Below, piece by piece: positions 13,067 through 18,220 of a DNA stretch of 18,220 nucleotides. Below the pieces are notes generated by a model. That model did no database searches, had not been told where the DNA came from, and saw nothing but the letters and a program-made list of their open reading frames with translations. Each line of letters opens with the position of its first letter. Position 1 is the first letter of the stretch. The DNA comes from DATIGJ01 sp035644155. Lineage in GTDB: Bacteria; Patescibacteriota; Microgenomatia; Levybacterales; UBA12049. The stretch lies in NCBI GenBank assembly GCA_035644155.1, contig DASQPC010000097.1:1-18220 (forward strand). Direction: 5' to 3'. The position numbers and the translations under genes were made by a program.

Positions 13067-14845
13067 TTATTTTACCGTAACTGATTTTGCCAGGTTTCGC
13101 GGTTTATCGGGATCCGTAATGCCTCGGGCAAGTGCTAAATAGTAGGCAAGCAACTGACTGATAACAACCTGGGGAAGCAGAGTTGCTTCTTTCACATCTG
13201 CTGTCTCCAAAAATCGATCAAAAACAGGATTGTTTCGTGGTCCAATACCAATGATAAAGCCACCGCGTGCTTTGACTTCTTGGGCATTTGAAATAATCTC
13301 TTCATAGGTTGTATCATTTGGAGCAAAGATAATACACGGTGTTCCTTGTTCGATGAGCGCGATGACGCCATGCTTGAGTTCTCCTCCTGCAAATCCTTCG
13401 GCGTGTACATAAGCGGTTTCTTTGATTTTAAGTGTTGCTTCCAAAGCGGTTGCATACGATAAGCCTCGACCAAGTACATAAATATGTTCTTTTTTACGTA
13501 ATTCTTGTGCCAGTTGCTTAATTTGTTGTGTTTGTTGGTCTTTGAGGATGTGTTTGATATTGTTACTTGCTTTTTGGAGAAGTAGTTTGGCTGTTTTTTG
13601 TTTTTTGGCAAGCGTATAGGCTGTAAGAAAAATAACAGAGAACATTGCCATAAAACTTTTTGTTGCAACAACTGCTTTTTCTTGACCAGCACCAAGGACT
13701 ATTTTGAAATCAGCTTGGCGATAAATGGTTGAACCAAGAACATTAACAAGTGCCGCGATTTTTGCGCCTTTGATTTTTGCTTTTTGTACTGGCTCGACGA
13801 CATCAATTGTTTCTCCACTTTGTGAGATAGGAATGACAAGAGTTTTTGGAGTTATATAGTCTTCAAGATAATTAAATTCTGATCCGATGGTGAAGTTGAT
13901 ATGTTTTTTGGCAATTGAAGAAAAAAGATAGACACCAGCAAGTGCCGCATACGATGCTGTACCACAGCCGAGTATAAAAGTGCCAAAAGCGTTCTCAATA
14001 AGATTGGCTAGTTGTTTTGTTTGGCTTTGATAGGTGAGGGCGATGTTTTCGATAACTTTTGGTTGTTCATGAATTTCTTTGAGGAAAAAGTGCGGATAGT
14101 CTCCTTTTTGTGCTTCTTCAAAATCCCAATCTAATGTATGAATCGTTGGGATGATTTCTTTTCCGTCTGGGAGAGAGGAGAGGTGAAGTCCGGTAGAGGA
14201 GAGAGAGACCATTTGATTATCTTCAAGAAAAATAACCTGTTTGGTATGGTTGATGATGCCGGTTGCATCTGATGCGAGAAAATATCCATCTTTGGTAAGT
14301 CCAACCAAAAGTGGGGAGCCATTTTTGGCTGCGACGATTTCTTGAGAGGTGGCGTTGAGAGCGACGATAGCATTAAGACCGTGAAGTTGACTAAAGGTAT
14401 TTTTCATGGCTTCGACAAATGTTTTGCCACCCCGGCTTATATTTAATTCTTCTTCCAAAAGGTGGGCGATGACTTCGGTATCGGTTTCTGAAGTGAAGAC
14501 GTGGCCTTTTTTGAGTAGTTTATTTTTGAGTGTTTGAAAGTTTTCGACGATACCATTATGGAGAACGGCAATTTGTTTGGTGCAATCAAGGTGAGGATGG
14601 GCATTATCGACAGTTACGCCACCATGGGTGGCCCAGCGGGTATGTCCAATGCCAAGTGAAGTAGATGGAAGAGAAAGTTTGGCATCACTAATTTTTCCTG
14701 TTTGTTTTTGGATATGAATGATGTTTTCTTTTTGTACGGCAATGCCCCATGAGTCATACCCACGGTATTCAAGTGTTTTGAGCCCATCAAAAATGATTTT
14801 GCCAGCATTACTACTTTTGCCAGCATAAGCAAAGATTCCACACAT
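13067..14845 (-). CDS. glmS: Glutamine-fructose-6-phosphate aminotransferase
   Basis: This 592-aa enzyme makes glucosamine-6-phosphate from fructose-6-phosphate and glutamine, the first step towards UDP-GlcNAc and peptidoglycan. Seen: the processed N-terminus MCGIFAYAG with the Cys2 nucleophile, the class II glutamine amidotransferase domain (LEYRGYDSWG, GHTRWATHG, HNGIVENF, SETDTEVIAHL), then two SIS sugar-isomerase domains (GCGTASYAA, PISQSGETIDVV, and a second one with VLGRGLSYATALE and KHGVIALI), ending in the conserved PRNLAKSVTV. Length is near the family's usual ~600. There is no SD; a weak GATAAT lies about 22 nt before the ATG. A probable RNA gene or leader lies upstream, and the secE operon follows with its own promoter. 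Confidence 0.95.
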   Translation of the reverse strand: MCGIFAYAGKSSNAGKIIFDGLKTLEYRGYDSWGIAVQKENIIHIQKQTGKISDAKLSLPSTSLGIGHTRWATHGGVTVDNAHPHLDCTKQIAVLHNGIVENFQTLKNKLLKKGHVFTSETDTEVIAHLLEEELNISRGGKTFVEAMKNTFSQLHGLNAIVALNATSQEIVAAKNGSPLLVGLTKDGYFLASDATGIINHTKQVIFLEDNQMVSLSSTGLHLSSLPDGKEIIPTIHTLDWDFEEAQKGDYPHFFLKEIHEQPKVIENIALTYQSQTKQLANLIENAFGTFILGCGTASYAALAGVYLFSSIAKKHINFTIGSEFNYLEDYITPKTLVIPISQSGETIDVVEPVQKAKIKGAKIAALVNVLGSTIYRQADFKIVLGAGQEKAVVATKSFMAMFSVIFLTAYTLAKKQKTAKLLLQKASNNIKHILKDQQTQQIKQLAQELRKKEHIYVLGRGLSYATALEATLKIKETAYVHAEGFAGGELKHGVIALIEQGTPCIIFAPNDTTYEEIISNAQEVKARGGFIIGIGPRNNPVFDRFLETADVKEATLLPQVVISQLLAYYLALARGITDPDKPRNLAKSVTVK

Positions 14846-14940
14846 AGACTGATTCGTGATCTCAATTATCTTGGAGTTCTTTGAAGTCTGAGAAGAAATT
14901 GATTATTTTTTCTTTGGTCATGAATTACTTCATGGTTTTT

Positions 14941-15152
14941 AAAAAAATAGTTAAGACGTTCAATTATCATCTGAAGGTTTCCGCAGATACTCTCTACATT
15001 AAGAATGAACACTCTCAATGCACAGGTCCGATTTTCTGCTAGCAATTCTGCTTCGCAGAACCTTCTTCCTCGTATCCCTTCGACGATCCTTATTCAGGAT
15101 AGGCTCAGGGCCTTGCGCTCGATTACTTTTATCTCCTCACGACAAAGAACGT
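14941..15152 (-). ncRNA. Candidate structured RNA upstream of glmS
   Basis: This ~212-nt region has a strong promoter, no ORF, and extensive pairing. On the minus strand, ACGTTC at the predicted 5' end (15152-15147) pairs with GAACGT (14961-14956), and the helix continues with TTTGTC against GATAATT. Inside lie a second helix (CCTTGCGC 15111-15118 with GCACAGG 15020-15026); a long hairpin at 15076-15110 with tandem G-A mismatches and an ATCCT/AGGAT top; a perfect hairpin TTCTGC-GAA-GCAGAA (15060-15046); a hairpin at 14997-15020; and ATCTG...CAGAT (14988-14969). A run of seven T follows at 14947-14941. I do not recognise it as tmRNA, RNase P, SRP, T-box or glmS ribozyme; 6S-like RNA is possible. 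It may be a free small RNA or the glmS leader. Confidence 0.6.
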
Positions 15153-15156
15153 AATT

Positions 15157-15186
15157 ATTATAAATCTTTGTTATATATCATGTCAA
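15157..15186 (-). promoter_or_regulatory. Strong promoter of the candidate RNA
   Basis: Perfect TTGACA (15186-15181), an 18-nt spacer, and perfect TATAAT (15162-15157) on the minus strand. Transcription would start at about 15150-15152, exactly where the closing helix of the RNA begins. Confidence 0.7.
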
Positions 15187-15218
15187 TTTATACCTGATTG
15201 AAGGAAAATTTTGGGGTA

Positions 15219-15248
15219 TTGACAAGGGATAAATGCATCGTTTATAGT
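15219..15248 (+). promoter_or_regulatory. Promoter of the Pro/Thr-rich gene
   Basis: TTGACA (15219-15224), an 18-nt spacer, and TATAGT (15243-15248). The ATG at 15262 follows 13 nt after the -10 box, so the leader is about 7 nt and has no SD. It diverges from the RNA promoter at 15157-15186. Confidence 0.65.
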
Positions 15249-15261
15249 AGATACATACTCT

Positions 15262-15567
15262 ATGGATAACAATAATTCTACAAATCAACCGACAACACCT
15301 CCGGTATCTAATCCGACAACAGCAAATGATGGTGGCATGACAACACCTACTCCTTCTGAGCCAACTATGCCAGCATCTGAGCCAACAGCACCAGCAATGC
15401 CAACTCCTTCTATGCCTGCAGATCCAAGTCAAGCACCTATGTCAACACCAACTCCTTCTACTACACCAGAACCGGCTGATACAACGCCACCTGCAGCACC
15501 TGCCGATCCTTCAGTTCCAGCTATGCCCGATGGTTCTTCAACGCCTCCTACTGCACCGGCTGCATAA
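15262..15567 (+). CDS. Pro/Thr/Ala/Ser-rich low-complexity protein
   Basis: This 101-aa protein is almost wholly Pro, Thr, Ala, Ser, Met and acidic residues, with irregular TPTPSEPTMPASEPTAPAMP-like repeats. There is no signal peptide, transmembrane helix or globular domain, and no Lys, Arg, Cys, Phe, Tyr or Trp is seen. It is therefore intrinsically disordered and acidic. Similar short low-complexity proteins are common in CPR genomes with no assigned function. A real promoter and a clean ATG argue that it is expressed. The 3' flank has an AT-rich imperfect inverted repeat (about 15579-15611) that could end transcription before galU. Confidence 0.6.
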   Translation: MDNNNSTNQPTTPPVSNPTTANDGGMTTPTPSEPTMPASEPTAPAMPTPSMPADPSQAPMSTPTPSTTPEPADTTPPAAPADPSVPAMPDGSSTPPTAPAA

Positions 15568-15669
15568 AATAAATTACTATTGATTGCAAATGATTTTCTG
15601 TTTGTCAATAAAAATATTCTACAATTTTTTTAATAAAAAAGCATATAGACGAGAAGCATAATTATCTAT

Positions 15670-15675
15670 TATAAT
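15670..15675 (+). promoter_or_regulatory. -10 box of galU, leaderless layout
   Basis: A perfect TATAAT lies exactly 6 nt before the ATG at 15682. The -35 is weak (TAGACG at 15646-15651, 18-nt spacer). No SD is present, so a leaderless mRNA is predicted. Confidence 0.6.
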
Positions 15676-15681
15676 GCGGAT

Positions 15682-16578
15682 ATGAGAAAAAAGATTACAA
15701 AAGCAGTTATTCCAGCAGCAGGTTTTGGGACGCGCTTTTTACCACAAACAAAAGCAATGCCCAAAGAAATGCTTCCCGTCATTGATAAGCCAATTATTCA
15801 ATATGTTGTTGAGGAATTAGTTGATGCTGGCGTAGAGGATATTATTATTGTAACTGGTTACCACAAAAGAACTATCGAAGACCACTTTGATCGTCCGAGT
15901 ATGGAGCTTATTGAGAATCTGCGTATGGGAGGCGCCAAAAAATTACCACTTCTTGAAGAGATAGAACGAGTTTCTGAAATGGCAAACTTCCATTACGTGA
16001 GACAAAAAGGCCCGTACGGCAATGGAACACCGCTTTTGAATGTCAGAAGTATTATTGGTGATGAACCGTTTATTTATACATGGAGTGATGATTTTATTTC
16101 AGCTTCGCCGAAGTCACGGTTTAAACAATTGATTGAGATTTATGAAGAATTTGGCTGGTCAGTACTTGCCAGTATCAAAGCGCAGCATCCTGAGGATTAT
16201 GATCGTTACGGATTTGCCGGGGGAAGAACTCTTCGCGATGGCCTCATTGATGTTGATACGATTATTGAAAAGCCAGGCAAAGATAATGCTCCATCAGATC
16301 TTGCCAATGTGAGTGGTTTTTTGTTTACGTCAGATATCTTTGATTATTTGGATCGTGCGCTCGATAATTTACAAGAAGGCGAAGAGCTGTATTATAATAA
16401 TGCTATCAAGTTGATGCTTGAGGACAAAAAGCATGTTTTATCAGCTGAGATTAAAAATGGTAAGTACTATGATACCGGTAACAAGTTAGAGTATCTAAAG
16501 ACGGTGATTGAGTTTGGTTTAAAGCATCGAGATATTCGTGATGACTTCCGTGAGTACCTCAAAAAATTAGAGCTCTAG
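15682..16578 (+). CDS. galU: UTP-glucose-1-phosphate uridylyltransferase
   Basis: This 298-aa enzyme makes UDP-glucose from UTP and glucose-1-phosphate for glycan synthesis and, with GalT, for galactose interconversion. Seen: the nucleotide-binding signature AVIPAAGFGTRFLPQTKAMP near the N-terminus, KEMLPVIDKPIIQYVVEE, QKGPYGNGTPLLN, the metal-site WSDD (in place of the common LGDD/LADD), IEKP near residue 195, and DTGNKLEYLKTVIEF near the end. Length and order match bacterial GalU. The start is set by the -10 box 6 nt upstream. The gene ends 3 nt before the convergent HTH gene. Confidence 0.93.
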   Translation: MRKKITKAVIPAAGFGTRFLPQTKAMPKEMLPVIDKPIIQYVVEELVDAGVEDIIIVTGYHKRTIEDHFDRPSMELIENLRMGGAKKLPLLEEIERVSEMANFHYVRQKGPYGNGTPLLNVRSIIGDEPFIYTWSDDFISASPKSRFKQLIEIYEEFGWSVLASIKAQHPEDYDRYGFAGGRTLRDGLIDVDTIIEKPGKDNAPSDLANVSGFLFTSDIFDYLDRALDNLQEGEELYYNNAIKLMLEDKKHVLSAEIKNGKYYDTGNKLEYLKTVIEFGLKHRDIRDDFREYLKKLEL

Positions 16579-16581
16579 CTA

Positions 16582-17016
16582 TCAGTTTTTATGCCATCTC
16601 TCAGGAGGAGGCTTTCTTGTTTGTATACGAGTTAGTACGGCTTTAAGTGCCTGAGGATTAATTGCTTCTCCAAGTTTTCCTTCAAGAGTTGTTCTTAGCT
16701 GTTTTGGAGTGAGTGTTATTTCATGGCCATTCTGGTCTGTTGTGTGCAATGCTCCTTCTACCTCTGATTCAAAGTGTCTTGCACGAGCTAAAGCTTCATC
16801 AGGAGTTAATTGTTTTAACTCTGATTTGATAGTTTTTTTCTTTTCATTTTTTGGTAACTCGCCTTTTTTTCGTAGTTCGTAAACTGCACGGTTCACAACA
16901 CCTCTCGATACACCAAACTGATTTGCAATTGCAACTGCTGTATGTGTTTCCCAAAGTGCAGGCAGCGCCTCTATCATTGCTTTTGATTGAGTTGAGCGTC
17001 TTTCAATTCCTTCCAT
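16582..17016 (-). CDS. Putative HTH DNA-binding regulator
   Basis: This 144-aa protein has a helix-turn-helix-like N-terminal half: ALPALWETHTAVAIANQFGV then SRGVVNRAVYELRKKGELP at about residues 17-56, with an apparent recognition helix around VSRGVVNRAVYELRKKG. A Lys-rich linker follows (about 57-70), then a helical C-terminal part (TPDEALARARHFESEVEGAL and TPKQLRTTLEGKLGEAI) ending with a basic tail. The family is unknown to me; sequence-specific DNA binding is inferred from the HTH pattern. Its promoter (TTGCAT-17-TATAAT-6-ATG) is the cleanest leaderless promoter in the window and overlaps that of the divergent PAP2 gene, so autoregulation or control of PAP2 is plausible. Confidence 0.7.
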   Translation of the reverse strand: MEGIERRSTQSKAMIEALPALWETHTAVAIANQFGVSRGVVNRAVYELRKKGELPKNEKKKTIKSELKQLTPDEALARARHFESEVEGALHTTDQNGHEITLTPKQLRTTLEGKLGEAINPQALKAVLTRIQTRKPPPERWHKN

Positions 17017-17022
17017 GGTGAA

Positions 17023-17051
17023 ATTATATAAACTATGGGTTAGGAATGCAA
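17023..17051 (-). promoter_or_regulatory. Leaderless promoter of the 144-aa HTH gene
   Basis: On the minus strand: TTGCAT (17051-17046), a 17-nt spacer, a perfect TATAAT (17028-17023), and exactly 6 nt to the ATG at 17016. Confidence 0.75.
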
Positions 17052-17068
17052 GACTTCTATAAATTTTG

Positions 17069-17074
17069 TATAAT
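17069..17074 (+). promoter_or_regulatory. -10 box of the PAP2 gene, leaderless layout
   Basis: A perfect TATAAT stands exactly 6 nt before the ATG at 17081. At a 17-nt spacer its -35 would be ATGCAA (17046-17051), a poor match, and the very same bases that read TTGCAT as the -35 of the divergent HTH gene. Confidence 0.6.
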
Positions 17075-17080
17075 AAATAA

Positions 17081-17749
17081 ATGTCTAAGAAAATATTCTT
17101 AATTTTGAGTGGTATTGGATTATTTTTTATCTTTATTTTCTTTTCTTTTTTGGTTCACAAAAACCTCTTTACCCATTTTGATTTTAATATGACGGTCAGA
17201 TTTCAGGATCATATCAGTAGGCGATTTGATGAGGTTTTTTCTTTATTAAGTGATGTTGGACAATTTCAGGTGATGTTGGTGGTACTGCTTATTGTTGCTG
17301 GTATTTTGTTTTTCCGAAGAAAGTTCTTGGCAGCAACGAGCGCGCTTGTCTTATTTGTGGGCTTTCATGTGATTGAGTTATATGGAAAATTTTTTGTCAA
17401 TCATCCACCACCACCGCATTTTTTACTTAGGACCAAACAATTGATTGATTTCCCACAATTTTATGTGCGATCTGAATTTTCGTATCCATCAGGACACGCA
17501 GGACGAGCGGCTTTTTTATCAACATTTTTACTTATTATTGTTCTCAGCAACAAGAAGTTTTCGCCGAGATTTAAAGCAATGCTTGCTGCGCTTATTATCG
17601 GTTACGATCTTGTGATGTGTATCTCCCGTATCTATTTGGGAGAACATTGGTCATCAGATGTTATTGGAGGAACGATTCTGGGAACAGCTTTGGGATTGGT
17701 AAGTGGAAGTTTTCTTCTTGGGAATCATCAGAAAAAGCCTTCGGTTTAA
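17081..17749 (+). CDS. PAP2-family membrane phosphatase
   Basis: This 222-aa integral membrane protein of the phosphatidic acid phosphatase 2 superfamily has about six hydrophobic helices, beginning with IFLILSGIGLFFIFIFF. Motif 2 is intact (YPSGHAGRAAF, near residue 136), as is motif 3 (SRIYLGEHWSSD, near residue 181), giving both catalytic His residues and the Asp. Motif 1, normally K-x6-RP, reads K-FFVNHP-PP, so the Arg is replaced by Pro. Such enzymes dephosphorylate lipid phosphates, for example undecaprenyl pyrophosphate or phosphatidic acid, on the outer membrane face; the substrate is not readable here. The gene diverges from the HTH gene and overlaps the convergent DUF4389 gene by 4 nt. 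Confidence 0.85.
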   Translation: MSKKIFLILSGIGLFFIFIFFSFLVHKNLFTHFDFNMTVRFQDHISRRFDEVFSLLSDVGQFQVMLVVLLIVAGILFFRRKFLAATSALVLFVGFHVIELYGKFFVNHPPPPHFLLRTKQLIDFPQFYVRSEFSYPSGHAGRAAFLSTFLLIIVLSNKKFSPRFKAMLAALIIGYDLVMCISRIYLGEHWSSDVIGGTILGTALGLVSGSFLLGNHQKKPSV

Positions 17750-18219
17750 TATGTCTGATTCATTGGTGGTCGCTGCATTGGGAGAGGAGGGCGATTTTGT
17801 TGGTAGTTGTATGGTGCGTTATTATGCATATATGTTTTTTGGTAATTTGTCGATCGATCGGAATGCCAACCAGAAGCAATAAGAAATGCTCCGGCGATTA
17901 TCAACAAAACTTTTACTGTTTGATGACGATGAAGTGAGATTGAGAAACTAGGATACGTATCAGATAATCCTACAAGATAATAATTTGCAGACAGTGAAAC
18001 CCTAATACTATCAGTTTCAAATTCATAGAGGCTTTCTGGGAAAACGCCTTTGAAGAGAACCGCAAACCAAGAAATAATTAACGCAATACCTGCTCCTCGA
18101 TCAAGCACATATGAAAAGATGAGATAGGGAATAAGAAGAATAAAACGGATGAGAAGACCAAGAAAAGGAAAAGCGAGAAATCGATTTGGCTTGTCTGGTT
18201 TGGCAATATCCAGCGTAAA
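17746..18219 (-). CDS. DUF4389-domain membrane protein, 5' end outside window
   Basis: The frame is open to the right edge, so the N-terminus is missing; the GTG at 18108 is probably internal. Visible are a hydrophobic segment (FLAFPFLGLLIRFILLIPYL), a second one (GAGIALIISWFAVLF), the DUF4389 signature-like stretch WFAVLFKGVFPESLYEFETD followed by YLVGLSDTYPSFSI, then a third helix (VKVLLIIAGAFLIASGW) and a hydrophilic Asn/Pro-rich tail (NRPPLPMQRPPMNQTY). This matches DUF4389 proteins, which are membrane proteins of unknown function. The last 4 nt overlap the convergent PAP2 gene. Confidence 0.7.
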   Translation of the reverse strand, partial: FTLDIAKPDKPNRFLAFPFLGLLIRFILLIPYLIFSYVLDRGAGIALIISWFAVLFKGVFPESLYEFETDSIRVSLSANYYLVGLSDTYPSFSISLHRHQTVKVLLIIAGAFLIASGWHSDRSTNYQKTYMHNNAPYNYQQNRPPLPMQRPPMNQTY

Positions 18220-18220
18220 T

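Noticed and set aside
15076..15110. Stand-alone palindromic repeat of the CCCTTCGAC...CTCAGGG kind
   Set aside because: It resembles a widespread repeat, but only one copy is present here and it fits as a hairpin inside the larger RNA candidate.
14846..15152. glmS ribozyme upstream of glmS
   Set aside because: The conserved core (GUUGACGAGG ... UCGGCGG type segments) is not found, and the cleavage-site context does not match; only scattered short similarities such as GCGC and CGAGG occur.
14846..15152. T-box leader or tmRNA
   Set aside because: No T-box antiterminator sequence (TGG-ACCGCG type) and no tRNA-like T-arm or CCA end is visible.
1..18220. Alternative genetic code (TGA read as Gly)
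   Set aside because: TGA ends galT and the 189-aa and 144-aa genes at natural protein ends, and no in-frame TGA occurs in the conserved genes.

Overview
The window looks like a piece of a small-genome Candidate Phyla Radiation (Patescibacteria) bacterium, most likely a Microgenomates-type lineage. This is an inference from gene content: a ribosomal protein L1 with a long Lys/Ala/Glu-rich N-terminal extension, a DUF5671 membrane protein, a Pro/Thr-rich small protein, a large repeat-bearing surface protein with a Pro/Thr tail, a LytR_C protein, and AT-rich, tightly packed DNA. TGA is used as a stop codon (for example in galT and the 189-aa and 144-aa genes), so the code is standard, not code 25. 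No tRNA, rRNA, CRISPR array, insertion sequence or prophage was seen.

Left part (1-5078, plus strand): the 3' part of a large surface/adhesin-like protein with carbohydrate-binding and chaperone-like modules, a 24-codon ORF behind a perfect Shine-Dalgarno (SD), a LytR_C membrane protein, and a 131-aa hypothetical with an ambiguous start. A 550-nt AT-rich gap with DnaA-box-like sites follows, then a decayed D-aminoacyl-tRNA deacylase (dtd) gene and a galT-like nucleotidyltransferase. Middle part (5080-14845, minus strand): a eukaryotic-type hexokinase, a pseudopilin-like protein, a DUF5671 protein, a small HTH protein, rplL and rplJ with an L10 leader, a 128-aa hypothetical, a GH63-like glycosidase, rplA, rplK, nusG, secE and glmS. 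Right part: a probable structured RNA upstream of glmS (minus), a Pro/Thr-rich protein and galU (plus), a HTH protein (minus), a PAP2 phosphatase (plus) and a DUF4389 protein running off the right edge (minus).

Functionally the window combines translation and transcription (secE-nusG-rplKA, rplJL) with sugar-phosphate and sugar-nucleotide metabolism (glmS, galU, galT, hexokinase, GH63). The usual secE-nusG-rplKAJL cluster is split: a glycosidase and a hypothetical gene, each with its own promoter, lie between rplA and rplJ.

The clearest cross-cutting signal is promoter layout. At least six genes or gene remnants have a -10 box only 5-7 nt before the start codon, which implies leaderless mRNAs. 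Internal operon genes such as rplL, rplK and rplA carry SD sequences instead. The most interesting single object is a ~210-nt RNA candidate upstream of glmS, with its own promoter, a closing helix that begins at the predicted start site, several hairpins and a terminal U-run. The rplJL leader also ends in a terminator hairpin whose U-tract abuts the rplJ start codon, which suggests attenuation control.
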